This document shows, one piece after another, positions 8,798 through 17,062 of a stretch of 55,758 bases of DNA (position 1 is the stretch's first letter; each line of letters opens with the position of its first letter). The stretch is from JADGHQ01 sp045805385. GTDB taxonomy: Bacteria > Actinomycetota > Thermoleophilia > Solirubrobacterales > Thermoleophilaceae. Position numbers and translations under genes: made by a program. The DNA is taken from positions 1 through 55,758 of the forward strand of contig JBJMLG010000180.1 of NCBI GenBank assembly GCA_045805385.1, written 5' to 3'. A model generated the notes under the pieces. That model was not told the origin of the DNA and did not search any database. It worked only from the letters and a program-made list of their open reading frames with translations.

Positions 8798-9499
8798 ATG
8801 AGCACCCATCCCGCACGCATCCTCCTGGTCGACGACGAGCAGTCGGTTCAGACCCTGCTCTCGTATCCCCTCCGCAAGGAGGGCTACGAGGTCGTGCCCG
8901 CGCTCGACGGCGAAGAGGCGCTCGACCGCGCCCGCGACCAGACCTTCGACCTGATCGTGCTCGACGTGATGCTGCCCAAGATGGACGGCTTCGAGGTCTG
9001 CCGCAAGCTCCGCGCCGACAGCACCGTGCCGATCATCATGCTCACCGCCAAGGCGGAGGAGTTCGACAAGGTGCTCGGCCTGGAGCTCGGCGCCGACGAC
9101 TACATCACCAAGCCGTTCTCGATGCGCGAGTTCCGCAGCCGCGTGAAGGCCGTGCTGCGGCGAGCCGAGCGCGCCCGCGACGAGCAGCGCGAGGAGGAGC
9201 CGCTCGAGGACGGCGAGCTGCAGCTCGACTTCGCCAAGCGCACCGTGCACGTGCGCGGCGAGCCCGTGCGCCTCACCTACGTGGAGTTCGAGATCCTCTC
9301 GATCCTCGCCCGCGACCCCGGGCGCGTGTTCTCGCGGACCGCGCTGCTCGACCGCATCTGGGGCGATTCCGCATATCGCGACCCGCGCACGATCGACGTC
9401 CACATCCGCCACCTGCGGGAGAAGCTCGAGCGCGACGCCAAGGAGCCCGAGCTGATCTTCACCGTGCGCGGCGTGGGCTATCACTTCCGCGACCGCTGA
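8798..9499 (+). CDS. OmpR/PhoB-family response regulator (MprA/MtrA-like)
   Basis: 233 residues. Receiver domain (about 6-120): acidic pair ILLVDDEQ, phospho-acceptor Asp in VLDVMLPKMDG, Thr in IIMLTAKAEE, and Lys in ITKPFS. C-terminal winged helix (about 140-232) with TYVEFEILSILARDPGRVF and the recognition region TIDVHIRHLREKLE. ATG 8798 is chosen because the receiver begins directly after it; the longer frame begins at 8723. Followed after 2 bases by its probable kinase. The order regulator-kinase-HtrA mirrors mprA-mprB-pepD of mycobacteria, suggesting control of envelope-stress proteolysis. Confidence 0.92.
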   Translation: MSTHPARILLVDDEQSVQTLLSYPLRKEGYEVVPALDGEEALDRARDQTFDLIVLDVMLPKMDGFEVCRKLRADSTVPIIMLTAKAEEFDKVLGLELGADDYITKPFSMREFRSRVKAVLRRAERARDEQREEEPLEDGELQLDFAKRTVHVRGEPVRLTYVEFEILSILARDPGRVFSRTALLDRIWGDSAYRDPRTIDVHIRHLREKLERDAKEPELIFTVRGVGYHFRDR

Positions 9500-9501
9500 C
9501 C

Positions 9502-10926
9502 ATGCTCAGGGCCCGCTCGCTGATCCACAAGATCGCTCTCGTGATCTTCGCGATCACGGCGATGGTTGTCGGCCTCATCTTCCTGATCGTTGTGCCGCAG
9601 CTCACCTCGAGCCTCGAGAACCAGCGGCTCCAGGACCTCGACCGCGTGGCCACCGCGTCCTCACGCGCGTTCGAGTCGGTGATCAGCCTCGAGATCTCGT
9701 CCGGCGACCTGAACGACCTCGTGCGCTCGGTGTCCGACGGCGCCGAGGCCGAGGTGACGCTGCTCGACACCAACCCGAAGTCGGCGAACGGCAAGCAGAG
9801 CGTGTTCCCGCTCTCGAACTCGCGCGCCTCGCGCAACTTCGCCTACAACCAGCCGCTCGCTCTGCGCGCCCTCAAGGGCAACGACATCGAGAGCGAGATC
9901 TCCCAGGTGCAGGGCCAGCGCACCGCGCAGGTGGCCGTGCCCCTTCACGTGGGGGGCGACAAGCGCCCCGACTGGGTGGTGCTCTACTCGCGCTCGCTCG
10001 GCGACGTGCGCGACACGGTCAGCCTGATCCGCGACCGCGTGCTTATCGCCTCCGTGATCGCGCTGCTCGTGGCGCTCGCGGTCGGCTACGCGGTCGCCTC
10101 CGCGATGGCGCGGCGCGTGAAGCGGCTCGAAGCGGCCGCCAACAAGCTCGCCGCGGGAGAGCACGTGGATCCGCTTCCGGTCGACTCCGACGACGAGCTC
10201 GGCCAGCTCACGCGCAGCTTCAACGAGATGCAGGCGCAGCTCGCGAAGGTGGAGCGGGCGCGGCGCGAGTTCATCGCCACCGCGTCGCACGAGCTCCGCA
10301 CGCCGATCTTCTCGCTTGGAGGGTTCGTCGAGCTGCTGCAGGACGAGGACCTCGACCCCGAGACGCGCGAGGAGTTCCTGGCGACGATGGCCGAGCAGGT
10401 GGCGCGGCTTCAGAAGCTGGCGGTGGACCTGCTCGACCTGTCGCGGATCGACGCCGGCTCGCTCGAGCTGAATCCCGAGGACGTGAACCTGGGGGAGCTC
10501 GCCCGCACGATCGTGGGAGAGTTCACCCCCGCCGTCACCCAGCACCGCTCCGATCTCGAGCTCGCCCTCGAGGGCGGCGAGGTTCAAGCGTGGTGCGACC
10601 GGGAACGGGTGGCCCAGATCATGCGGATCCTGCTCGACAACGCCGTACGCCACACGCCCGAAGGCACTCGGATCCGGGTGTCCGCCGCGCGTGAGAACGG
10701 CGCCGCGGAGCTGAGCGTGTCCGACGCGGGCCCCGGAATCCGCGACTCCGGGCAGGTGTTCGAGCGCTTCTACACGGCGGACGCGGTGCGCGGCTCCGGC
10801 CTCGGGCTGGCGATCGCGCAGGAGCTCGCCGAGCGCATGAGGGGCCACGTGACGGTGCAATCTGCCCCCGGCAGGACGATCTTCACGCTCGAGCTCCCCG
10901 CCGGCAAGAACGGCGGCCTGGCGTGA
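9502..10926 (+). CDS. HAMP-domain sensor histidine kinase
   Basis: 474 residues. Membrane segment at about 10-33, an extracytoplasmic sensing domain of about 140 residues with no recognised fold, second membrane segment at about 180-202, then HAMP (203-255). HisKA motif ASHELRTPI with phospho-acceptor His263; HATPase motifs follow: N box ILLDNAVRHTPEG, G1 VSDAGPGI, F box VFERFY and G2 GSGLGLAIA. All catalytic boxes are intact. It would phosphorylate the regulator encoded 2 bases upstream. Its TGA overlaps the GTG of the htrA-like gene (GTGA). Confidence 0.93.
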   Translation: MLRARSLIHKIALVIFAITAMVVGLIFLIVVPQLTSSLENQRLQDLDRVATASSRAFESVISLEISSGDLNDLVRSVSDGAEAEVTLLDTNPKSANGKQSVFPLSNSRASRNFAYNQPLALRALKGNDIESEISQVQGQRTAQVAVPLHVGGDKRPDWVVLYSRSLGDVRDTVSLIRDRVLIASVIALLVALAVGYAVASAMARRVKRLEAAANKLAAGEHVDPLPVDSDDELGQLTRSFNEMQAQLAKVERARREFIATASHELRTPIFSLGGFVELLQDEDLDPETREEFLATMAEQVARLQKLAVDLLDLSRIDAGSLELNPEDVNLGELARTIVGEFTPAVTQHRSDLELALEGGEVQAWCDRERVAQIMRILLDNAVRHTPEGTRIRVSAARENGAAELSVSDAGPGIRDSGQVFERFYTADAVRGSGLGLAIAQELAERMRGHVTVQSAPGRTIFTLELPAGKNGGLA

Positions 10927-12104
10927 CGCGCGGCCGGCTGGTCGCGGCGGCGTGTGCCGCCGCGCTCGCATCGCTGCCGGTGGCCGGCTGCGGCGGCGGT
11001 GGTGGCTCCTCGGGGCAGAACGGCCCGACGACGGTCAAGAACACCGACGTGAAGGTGGTCGCGAACGGCGGCAAGGGCAGCGGCCTCGACGCACAGACTC
11101 TCTACAAGCAGCTCTCACCCGGCGTCGTGACCGTGATCTCGATGTTCTCGGGCGGATCCGGCTCGCTCGGCGACGGCTCGGGCGGCAACGCCGGGCTCGG
11201 CTCCGGCTTCGTGCTCGACGGCAACGGCTACGTGGCCACGAACGCACACGTGGTAACGAGCGGCGACAAGCCGCCGCTCAAGCGCGCGAGCCAGGTGTTC
11301 GTGGAGTTCGCCGACGGCAACCGCGTGGGCGCGAAGATCGTGGGCACCGACCCCGACGCGGACGTGGCGCTGCTGAAGATCAACCCGACCGGGCTCACGC
11401 TCACGCCACTGAAGTTCGACGACTCCTCGAAGCTCGTGGTGGGGCAGCCGGTGGCCGCCATCGGCAGCCCGTTCGGCGAGGAGCAGTCGCTCTCCGTCGG
11501 CGTGATCTCCGCGCTCGACCGCTCGATCGCCTCGCTCACCGAGTTCCAGATCGGCAACGCGATCCAGACCGACGCCGCCATCAACCACGGCAACTCGGGC
11601 GGCCCGCTGCTCGACGCGTCCGGGCGCGTGATCGGCATCAACTCCCAGATCAAGTCGTCGAGCGGTGGCGGCGAGGGCGTCGGGTTCGCGATCCCCGCGA
11701 ACACCGTGAAGCGGTCGCTCACGCAGCTCCGCGCCAGCGGCAAGGTGCGTTACGGATTCCTCGGCGTGAGCTCGCAACCGCTGTACCCCCAGCTCGCCCA
11801 GCACCTCGGGCTCAAGACCAAGCGCGGAGCGCTGGTGTCGAAGGTGCAAGCTGCGCCCGCGCGACGGGCCGGCCTCAAGGGCGCCACCGGCACCGAGACC
11901 TTCCAGGGACAGGATGTCGACACGGGCGGCGATCTGATCGTGTCGCTCGACGGGCAGGCCATCCGCAGTCCGGGCGATCTGGGTGACGCGATCGCTCTCC
12001 GCAATCCTGGCGACAAGGTGAAGCTCGGCATCATCCGCAAGGGCAAGCCGCGGACGCTCACCGTGACCCTCGGAGAGCGCCCGAGCGGTTCCGCGGGTGG
12101 CTGA
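10923..12104 (+). CDS. HtrA/DegP-family serine protease, predicted lipoprotein
   Basis: 393 residues. Signal peptide with lipobox L-P-V-A-G-C, so lipidation at Cys23. Trypsin-like domain with His109 (TNAHVV), Asp147 (DADVALLK) and Ser225 (NHGNSGGPL); one C-terminal PDZ domain (about 290-385). It degrades or refolds damaged extracytoplasmic proteins. The GTG start overlaps the kinase stop, indicating co-translation with the two-component pair. Mycobacterial PepD/HtrA is placed the same way next to MprAB. Confidence 0.92.
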   Translation: MTRGRLVAAACAAALASLPVAGCGGGGGSSGQNGPTTVKNTDVKVVANGGKGSGLDAQTLYKQLSPGVVTVISMFSGGSGSLGDGSGGNAGLGSGFVLDGNGYVATNAHVVTSGDKPPLKRASQVFVEFADGNRVGAKIVGTDPDADVALLKINPTGLTLTPLKFDDSSKLVVGQPVAAIGSPFGEEQSLSVGVISALDRSIASLTEFQIGNAIQTDAAINHGNSGGPLLDASGRVIGINSQIKSSSGGGEGVGFAIPANTVKRSLTQLRASGKVRYGFLGVSSQPLYPQLAQHLGLKTKRGALVSKVQAAPARRAGLKGATGTETFQGQDVDTGGDLIVSLDGQAIRSPGDLGDAIALRNPGDKVKLGIIRKGKPRTLTVTLGERPSGSAGG

Positions 12105-13059
12105 GCCGCAGGGGCTCCGCGAGCTCGTTCGCGAGCTCGCCCTGGCGCTTCGGGAGCAGGTGAGGCCACAGCTTGGATCGCACGCGGCACGCGCGCACGG
12201 TGAGCTCGCCGACGGCGGCGACATCACGTTCGCGATCGACGCGGACGCCGAGGAGATCGTGCACGAGTTCCTCATCCGCGACCGTCGCGGCGTCGCCTAC
12301 TTCTCCGAGGACAAGGGGCTGGTGCTTCCGGACGGCGACGCCGACACGGTGCTCGTGGTGGACCCGATCGACGGCACCCGGCCGGCCCTCGCGGGGCTCG
12401 AGTCATGCTGCGTGTCGGTGGCAGCAGCGCCGCTTCGCGAGGACGTGACGATGGGAGAGGTGAGCCACGCCTGCGTGGTCGAGATCCCGAGCGGCGTGGT
12501 GTTCGTCGCGGAGCGCGGAGCGGGGCTCGTCGAGGGGCCACCCGTGCGCCTGTCGGCGAACGAGAGCCTCGACCGGATGTTCTGGTCCTACGGCTTCCGC
12601 GGCCGGCCGGCGCGCCCGATGGCGGAGGTGCTGGGCGACCTGATCGACCTCTCGTCGGTGGGGGGCGGCACGTTCGAGCTGGGATCCGCGTGCTTCGACA
12701 TGACACGCGTCGCCACGGGGCAGCTCGACGCGTACGTGGAGCCGGGGCCGCGCCTCGTCGAGGAGGTCCCCGGAATGCGAGAGGAGTTCGAGCGCGTGGG
12801 CGGCGGGGCGGTTCTCAACAACACCCCGTACGATCTCGCGGCGGCCGCGCTCTGCCTCGAGGAGGCCGGCGCGATCGTGACCGACGCGGCGGGCAGTCCG
12901 CTGTCGGACCGTCCGCTCCTGGGTTCGGGCGCGGACTTCCAGATGTCGGTGCTCGTCTCGGCCAACGAGGCGCTGCATGCGCAGATACTGGAACATCTCG
13001 ACGCCGGCCTGGATCGGCTTCGGTTTACAAAGGCCCAAGTGGAGGAAACGGAGATCTGA
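12097..13059 (+). CDS. Inositol-monophosphatase-family protein
   Basis: 320 residues. It has the Li-sensitive phosphatase motifs: Glu in YFSEDKGL, VVDPIDGTRPA at 87-97 (metal-binding Asp pair) and a late YDLAAAALCLEEAGAIVTD corresponding to the W-D-x-A-A motif, with Tyr for Trp. A segment of about 30 residues (near 210-240) is inserted before that motif. Family members hydrolyse inositol phosphates, fructose-1,6-bisphosphate or PAP; the substrate here is open. GTG start overlaps the HtrA stop by 8 bases. The stop TGA shares its final A with the start of the next gene. Confidence 0.8.
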   Translation: MAEPQGLRELVRELALALREQVRPQLGSHAARAHGELADGGDITFAIDADAEEIVHEFLIRDRRGVAYFSEDKGLVLPDGDADTVLVVDPIDGTRPALAGLESCCVSVAAAPLREDVTMGEVSHACVVEIPSGVVFVAERGAGLVEGPPVRLSANESLDRMFWSYGFRGRPARPMAEVLGDLIDLSSVGGGTFELGSACFDMTRVATGQLDAYVEPGPRLVEEVPGMREEFERVGGGAVLNNTPYDLAAAALCLEEAGAIVTDAAGSPLSDRPLLGSGADFQMSVLVSANEALHAQILEHLDAGLDRLRFTKAQVEETEI

Positions 13060-13436
13060 TGACAGTCGAGAGCGGCACGAGCACCGTGAGGCTCACGGTG
13101 CCGGCGAAGCCCGAGTACGTCGTGCTCACTCGACTCGCCCTCTCCGCGGTCTGCCGGCTCACGCCGCTCCAGCCCGAGGACGTGGCGGACCTCAAGCTTG
13201 CGATCACCGAAGCCGCGACGGGCCTGGTTCACGATGGCTCCGACGCCCAGCTCGACTGCGGCTTCGAGCTCCAGGACGACCGCCTCGTGCTCGAGGTGGC
13301 GGGACCTGCTCAGGCCACCGTGTCGGCCGAGGAACAGGAGCTCGGGCGGGCGATAATCGAAGCGACTGTGGACGAGTTCGAGTACGGAGTCGACTCAGTC
13401 AGGCTCGTCAAACACTTGAGCCCGCGCGAACAGTAG
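13059..13436 (+). CDS. RsbW/SpoIIAB-like regulator with degenerate ATPase motifs
   Basis: 125 residues with strong ribosome site GGAGGAAACGGAG before ATG 13059. The fold resembles the HATPase_c_2 anti-sigma kinases: an N-terminal strand, then DVADLKLAITEAATGLVHDG at 41-60, where canonical proteins have T-E-A-x-T-N-A-x-x-H. The Mg-chelating Asn of the N box is Gly55, and the Asp-x-Gly-x-Gly G1 box is missing (EVAGPAQA). It may therefore bind a sigma factor or antagonist without kinase activity. It sits between the phosphatase-like gene and treT rather than beside a sigma gene. Confidence 0.65.
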   Translation: MTVESGTSTVRLTVPAKPEYVVLTRLALSAVCRLTPLQPEDVADLKLAITEAATGLVHDGSDAQLDCGFELQDDRLVLEVAGPAQATVSAEEQELGRAIIEATVDEFEYGVDSVRLVKHLSPREQ

Positions 13437-13471
13437 GCTCCGCGAGTCCTTCGTCCAGGTAGGAGAAAAGC

Positions 13472-14710
13472 TTGCTTCAGCCCGTCGGGGTAGGTCACAA
13501 GTCGCTCGCGGATTACACCCACCTCGTGGGCCGGCCGCTCGTCGCGGAGATCAAGGAGCTCGCCGAGCAGCTCCAGGGGCTGAAGGTGCTGCACCTCTCC
13601 GCGACCGCCTTCGGCGGCGGCGTGTCGGAGATCCTCTACACGCTGGTCCCGCTCATGCGCGATGTCGGCATCGAGGCCGAGTGGGAGATCATGATCGGGC
13701 GCGAGGAGTTCTACAACGTCACGAAACTGATGCACAACTCGCTCCAGGGCGCCGATCAGGAGATCGACGAGGCGGGGTGGCGCATCTTCGAGCAGTACAA
13801 CCGCATGAACGCGGACGAGCTCTCGGGCGGCTGGGACGTGATCATCGTGCACGACCCGCAGCCTGCCGCCGTGCGCCAGCACGTCCCGGAGAAGGCGCGC
13901 ACCTGGATCTGGCGCTGCCACATCGACCTCTCCACCCCCAACCCGCAAACGATCGATCGGCTGGTCCCGTTCATCCGCGACTACGACGGCTCGGTATTCC
14001 ACCTCCAGCAGTACGTGCCCGCGGCTCTGAACGGTGCGTCCGGCAAGGTGCACATCTGCCCGCCGGCGATCGACCCGCTGTCGCCGAAGAACATGGCCCT
14101 CTCGCCCGAAGACGCGGCGTTCGTGTGCGACCAGTTCGGCATCGACGTCGACCGGCCGCTGATGTGCCAGGTGTCGCGTTTCGACCCCTGGAAGGATCCG
14201 TTGGGCGTGATCGACGCGTACAGGTCTGTGACGGCGGAGCTGCCCGAGGTGCAGCTGGCGCTCGTGGGCTCCATGGCCACCGACGACCCGGAGGGCTGGG
14301 AGTTCTTCAACTCGACTCTCGAGTACGCGCAGGGTGACCCGGACATCAAGATCCTCAACAACCTGAACAATGTCGGTGCCATCGAGGTGAACGCGTTCCA
14401 GTCACAGGCTGACGTCGTGATCCAGAAGTCCACGCGCGAGGGCTTCGGCCTGACCGTGTCCGAGGCGCTCTGGAAGGCGCGCCCGTTCATCGGCGGCGAC
14501 GTGGGCGGCATACCGCTCCAGGTGCAGGACGGGGAGACCGGCTTCCTGGTGCGCACGCCGGAGGAGTGCGCCCAGCGTTCGCTCGAGATCCTCCGCGAGC
14601 CCGACCTCGGCAAGAAGCTGGGGCGCGCGGGCAAGGAGCACGTGCGCAAGCACTTCCTCACGCCGCGCCTGCTGCGCGACTGGCTGCGCATATTCGCCGA
14701 ATCGCAATGA
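13472..14710 (+). CDS. treT: Trehalose synthase, TreT type (GT4 glycosyltransferase)
   Basis: 412 residues. The N-terminus (HLSATAFGGGVSEILYTLVPL, then VHDPQP and RCHIDLS) and the C-terminal domain (CQVSRFDPWKDP, KSTREGFGLTVSEALWKARP) match the TreT family, which couples NDP-glucose with free glucose to give trehalose. The start is TTG 13472, preceded by AGGAG at 13461; no ATG/GTG fits. Its TGA overlaps the next gene as ATGA, so it is coupled to the GT20 enzyme. Confidence 0.9.
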   Translation: MLQPVGVGHKSLADYTHLVGRPLVAEIKELAEQLQGLKVLHLSATAFGGGVSEILYTLVPLMRDVGIEAEWEIMIGREEFYNVTKLMHNSLQGADQEIDEAGWRIFEQYNRMNADELSGGWDVIIVHDPQPAAVRQHVPEKARTWIWRCHIDLSTPNPQTIDRLVPFIRDYDGSVFHLQQYVPAALNGASGKVHICPPAIDPLSPKNMALSPEDAAFVCDQFGIDVDRPLMCQVSRFDPWKDPLGVIDAYRSVTAELPEVQLALVGSMATDDPEGWEFFNSTLEYAQGDPDIKILNNLNNVGAIEVNAFQSQADVVIQKSTREGFGLTVSEALWKARPFIGGDVGGIPLQVQDGETGFLVRTPEECAQRSLEILREPDLGKKLGRAGKEHVRKHFLTPRLLRDWLRIFAESQ

Positions 14711-16209
14711 GCCGCGAGACGCCGATCGTCCTCGTCTCGAACCGCGGCCCGGCCACGTTCCAGAAAGACGAGAACGGTCAGCTCGTCGCCGCCCGCGGCG
14801 GCGGCGGCCTCGTGACCGCGCTCACCGGGCTCGTGAATCACCGCGACGCGCTCTGGGTGGCCTCCGCGATGAGCGACGAGGACGCCGAGGCGAGCCGCTC
14901 GCACGGCGGCCGCAGCTTCCCCTGCGAGGTCGACGGCACCGCGTACAACGTCCGCCTGGTGGAGTCCGATCCGGAGGCGTACGACCGCTTCTACAACGTG
15001 ATCGCGAACCCGATCCTGTGGTTCATCCAGCACTACCTCTGGGACCTGTCGAACGCGCCGGACATCCGCCAGAGCGAGGTCGACGCCTACGACGAGGGCT
15101 ACTGCGTCGTGAACAACGACCTGGCCGACGCGGTGCTCGACGAGATCGAGGGACACGACGCCGTCGTGATGCTCCACGACTACCACCTGTACGCAGCCCC
15201 ACGGCACATCCGCCAGGCGCGCCCGGACGTGTTCCTCCACCACTTCGTGCACATCCCCTGGACGCAACCGGATGCCTGGCGGGTGCTGCCGCGCGACATG
15301 CGCGAGGACATCTACGAGGGGATCCTCTCGAACGACATCATCGGGCTGCACACGCGCTCGTACAAGCGCAACTTCCTGCTCTGCTGCCGGGAGCTGTTCG
15401 GCCTCGACGTCGACGAGGAGGCGGGCATCGTGAAGTTCGAGGGGCGCGAGGTGTGGGTGCGCGCGTATCCGCTCCCGATCTCGGCCGAGAGCTTCCACCG
15501 GACGGCTGCCCGCGCCGAGGTGCACGAGTTCGAGCAGGAGCTCCTGCGCCGCAGGCGCGAGCACCTGATCCTGCGCGTGGACCGGGCTGACCTCTCGAAG
15601 AACGTGCTGCGCGGGTTCACCGCGTTCGACATGTTCCTCACCCAGCACCCCGAGTTCCGCGAGAACGTCACGTTCATCGCCCAGCTCATGCCGTCGCGGC
15701 AGGACGTGCCCGAGTACGTGGAGTACCTCGAGAAGATCGAGGCGCTCGTGGCCGTCGTGAACCACCGCCACGGCACGACCGACTGGATGCCGATCGACCT
15801 CAAGCTGCGCGAAAACCTCGACGAGGCGATCGCGGCCTACAAGCACTACGACCTGTTGATCGTGAACGCGATGTTCGACGGCATGAACCTCGTCGCCAAG
15901 GAGGGCCCGCTCGTGAACGAGCACGCGGGCGTGTCGCTGCTCTCCGAGAACACCGGCGCGCACGAAGAGCTAGGCGAGTTTGCGCTGTCGGTGAATCCGT
16001 TCGACGTGCAGGAGCAGGCGGACGCGATGCACCGCGCGCTCACCATGTCGGCCGACGAGCGCCAGTGGCGGGCGGACGGGCTCAAGAAGATCGTGACGGC
16101 GCGGAACCCAGGCGACTGGGTCGACGAGCAGCTGCGCGACATCGAGGCGAAACGCAACGGCGAGCGGCCGCCGCCGCTCGAGCACGAGCTCTCCACCGAG
16201 CGGACCTAG
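14707..16209 (+). CDS. otsA: GT20-family synthase, probable trehalose-6-phosphate synthase
   Basis: 500 residues. OtsA-like ligands can be traced: VSNRGP (phosphate-binding Arg), RGGGGLVTAL, FYNVIANPILWF, HHFVHIPW (His) and FDGMNLVAKE (Asp/Glu). The Arg-Lys pair lies in VDRADLSKNVLRG instead of the more common VDRLDYTKG, a variant I associate with actinobacterial GT20 subgroups. The expected product is trehalose-6-phosphate from NDP-glucose and glucose-6-phosphate. No OtsB phosphatase is in the window. ATG 14707 lies in the ATGA overlap with treT; the longer frame from 14566 is antisense-like noise. Confidence 0.82.
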   Translation: MSRETPIVLVSNRGPATFQKDENGQLVAARGGGGLVTALTGLVNHRDALWVASAMSDEDAEASRSHGGRSFPCEVDGTAYNVRLVESDPEAYDRFYNVIANPILWFIQHYLWDLSNAPDIRQSEVDAYDEGYCVVNNDLADAVLDEIEGHDAVVMLHDYHLYAAPRHIRQARPDVFLHHFVHIPWTQPDAWRVLPRDMREDIYEGILSNDIIGLHTRSYKRNFLLCCRELFGLDVDEEAGIVKFEGREVWVRAYPLPISAESFHRTAARAEVHEFEQELLRRRREHLILRVDRADLSKNVLRGFTAFDMFLTQHPEFRENVTFIAQLMPSRQDVPEYVEYLEKIEALVAVVNHRHGTTDWMPIDLKLRENLDEAIAAYKHYDLLIVNAMFDGMNLVAKEGPLVNEHAGVSLLSENTGAHEELGEFALSVNPFDVQEQADAMHRALTMSADERQWRADGLKKIVTARNPGDWVDEQLRDIEAKRNGERPPPLEHELSTERT

Positions 16210-16589
16210 GGTCCGAACTCGCCGCCCACCGCCGGGGCGGGCGCCGGAGCCGGCTGCACAGGCGCGCGCGCAGGCGGGACAGGCTGGGCCGCGCGCACGA
16301 CAGGCGGCGGGGCCGGGGCGGCGGCACGGGCAGGCCGGTGCCGGCGTACTGGTCGCCGGCGAGGGGCGCGTCGAGGCCTGGTGCCGCGTGCGGCCCGAGG
16401 CTCGGCGGCCGGCGGCAGCGGACCCGGAGCAGCCACGACCGGCGGCTCGGCCGACGACGGTCCGCAGCCCCTGGGCGGCCCCACGAGAATGAGCAGGCCG
16501 GCGGCGAGCAGAGCGGCCAGCCGCCCTACGTTCGCCCATCGCACCCGGCCCATGAGGCCGGGAGCCGCTCCAGCTCGCCGCCGTGCCAT
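16206..16589 (-). CDS. Pro/Ala-rich membrane-anchored protein, unknown function
   Basis: 127 residues: basic N-terminus, one hydrophobic segment (about 22-38, GRLAALLAAGLLILVG), a Cys soon after, then a Pro/Ala/Arg-rich tail ending GGEFGP. Looks like a single-pass protein with a disordered extracytoplasmic arm. Low complexity makes the coding call uncertain, but a membrane segment after a basic start on a strand that is otherwise free argues for it. Its end overlaps the GT20 stop by 4 bases, tail to tail. Confidence 0.5.
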   Translation of the reverse strand: MARRRAGAAPGLMGRVRWANVGRLAALLAAGLLILVGPPRGCGPSSAEPPVVAAPGPLPPAAEPRAARGTRPRRAPRRRPVRRHRPARAAAPAPPPVVRAAQPVPPARAPVQPAPAPAPAVGGEFGP

Positions 16590-16651
16590 GTCCCGATAAG
16601 CCGCGGCGGAGCGGTTCTCGCCCCCGCGCCGCTGCTAACCTCCCGCGCCGA

Positions 16652-17053
16652 ATGCCGCTCTACGACTTGATGCTGCTGCTCGACCCGAACGCTCCCGACG
16701 AGCGCCGTGAGGAGATCGTCTCCAGCGCGCGCTCGACGATCGAGGCGGACGGGCAGCTAGTCGGCCTGCACGACTGGGGCATGCGGCGCCTCGCCTACGA
16801 GATCGATCACCGCGGCGAGGCGGACTACCGCCTGTTCCAGCTCGAGGCCTCGCCCGAGCTGATCGAGAGGCTGTCGCACACGCTGAAGATCACAGACGGC
16901 GTGCTCCGCTTCCGCGTGATCCGGCTCAAGCCCGGGGCGCCTCCGCCGCCCGAACCGCGCTCCCAGCCCTCCCGCGCAGAGGCGCGCGACGAAGAGGGCA
17001 CGGCCCAGGTGGCCGCCCGCTCCGCCGCCGACGCTCCGGCGCGCGCGAGCTAA
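16652..17053 (+). CDS. rpsF: 30S ribosomal protein S6
   Basis: 133 residues. MPLYDLMLLLDPNAP and the late strand GVLRFRVIRLK are typical S6, and the central GMRRLAYEIDHRGEADY is diagnostic. The last 35 residues are a Pro/Ala/Glu-rich extension beyond the usual 95-100. ATG 16652 is preferred to an upstream in-frame ATG at 16583 because S6 begins exactly here. Normally rpsF is followed by ssb, rpsR and rplI; here two inverted genes separate it from ssb by about 3 kb. Confidence 0.93.
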   Translation: MPLYDLMLLLDPNAPDERREEIVSSARSTIEADGQLVGLHDWGMRRLAYEIDHRGEADYRLFQLEASPELIERLSHTLKITDGVLRFRVIRLKPGAPPPPEPRSQPSRAEARDEEGTAQVAARSAADAPARAS

Positions 17054-17062
17054 CCCGCCCCT

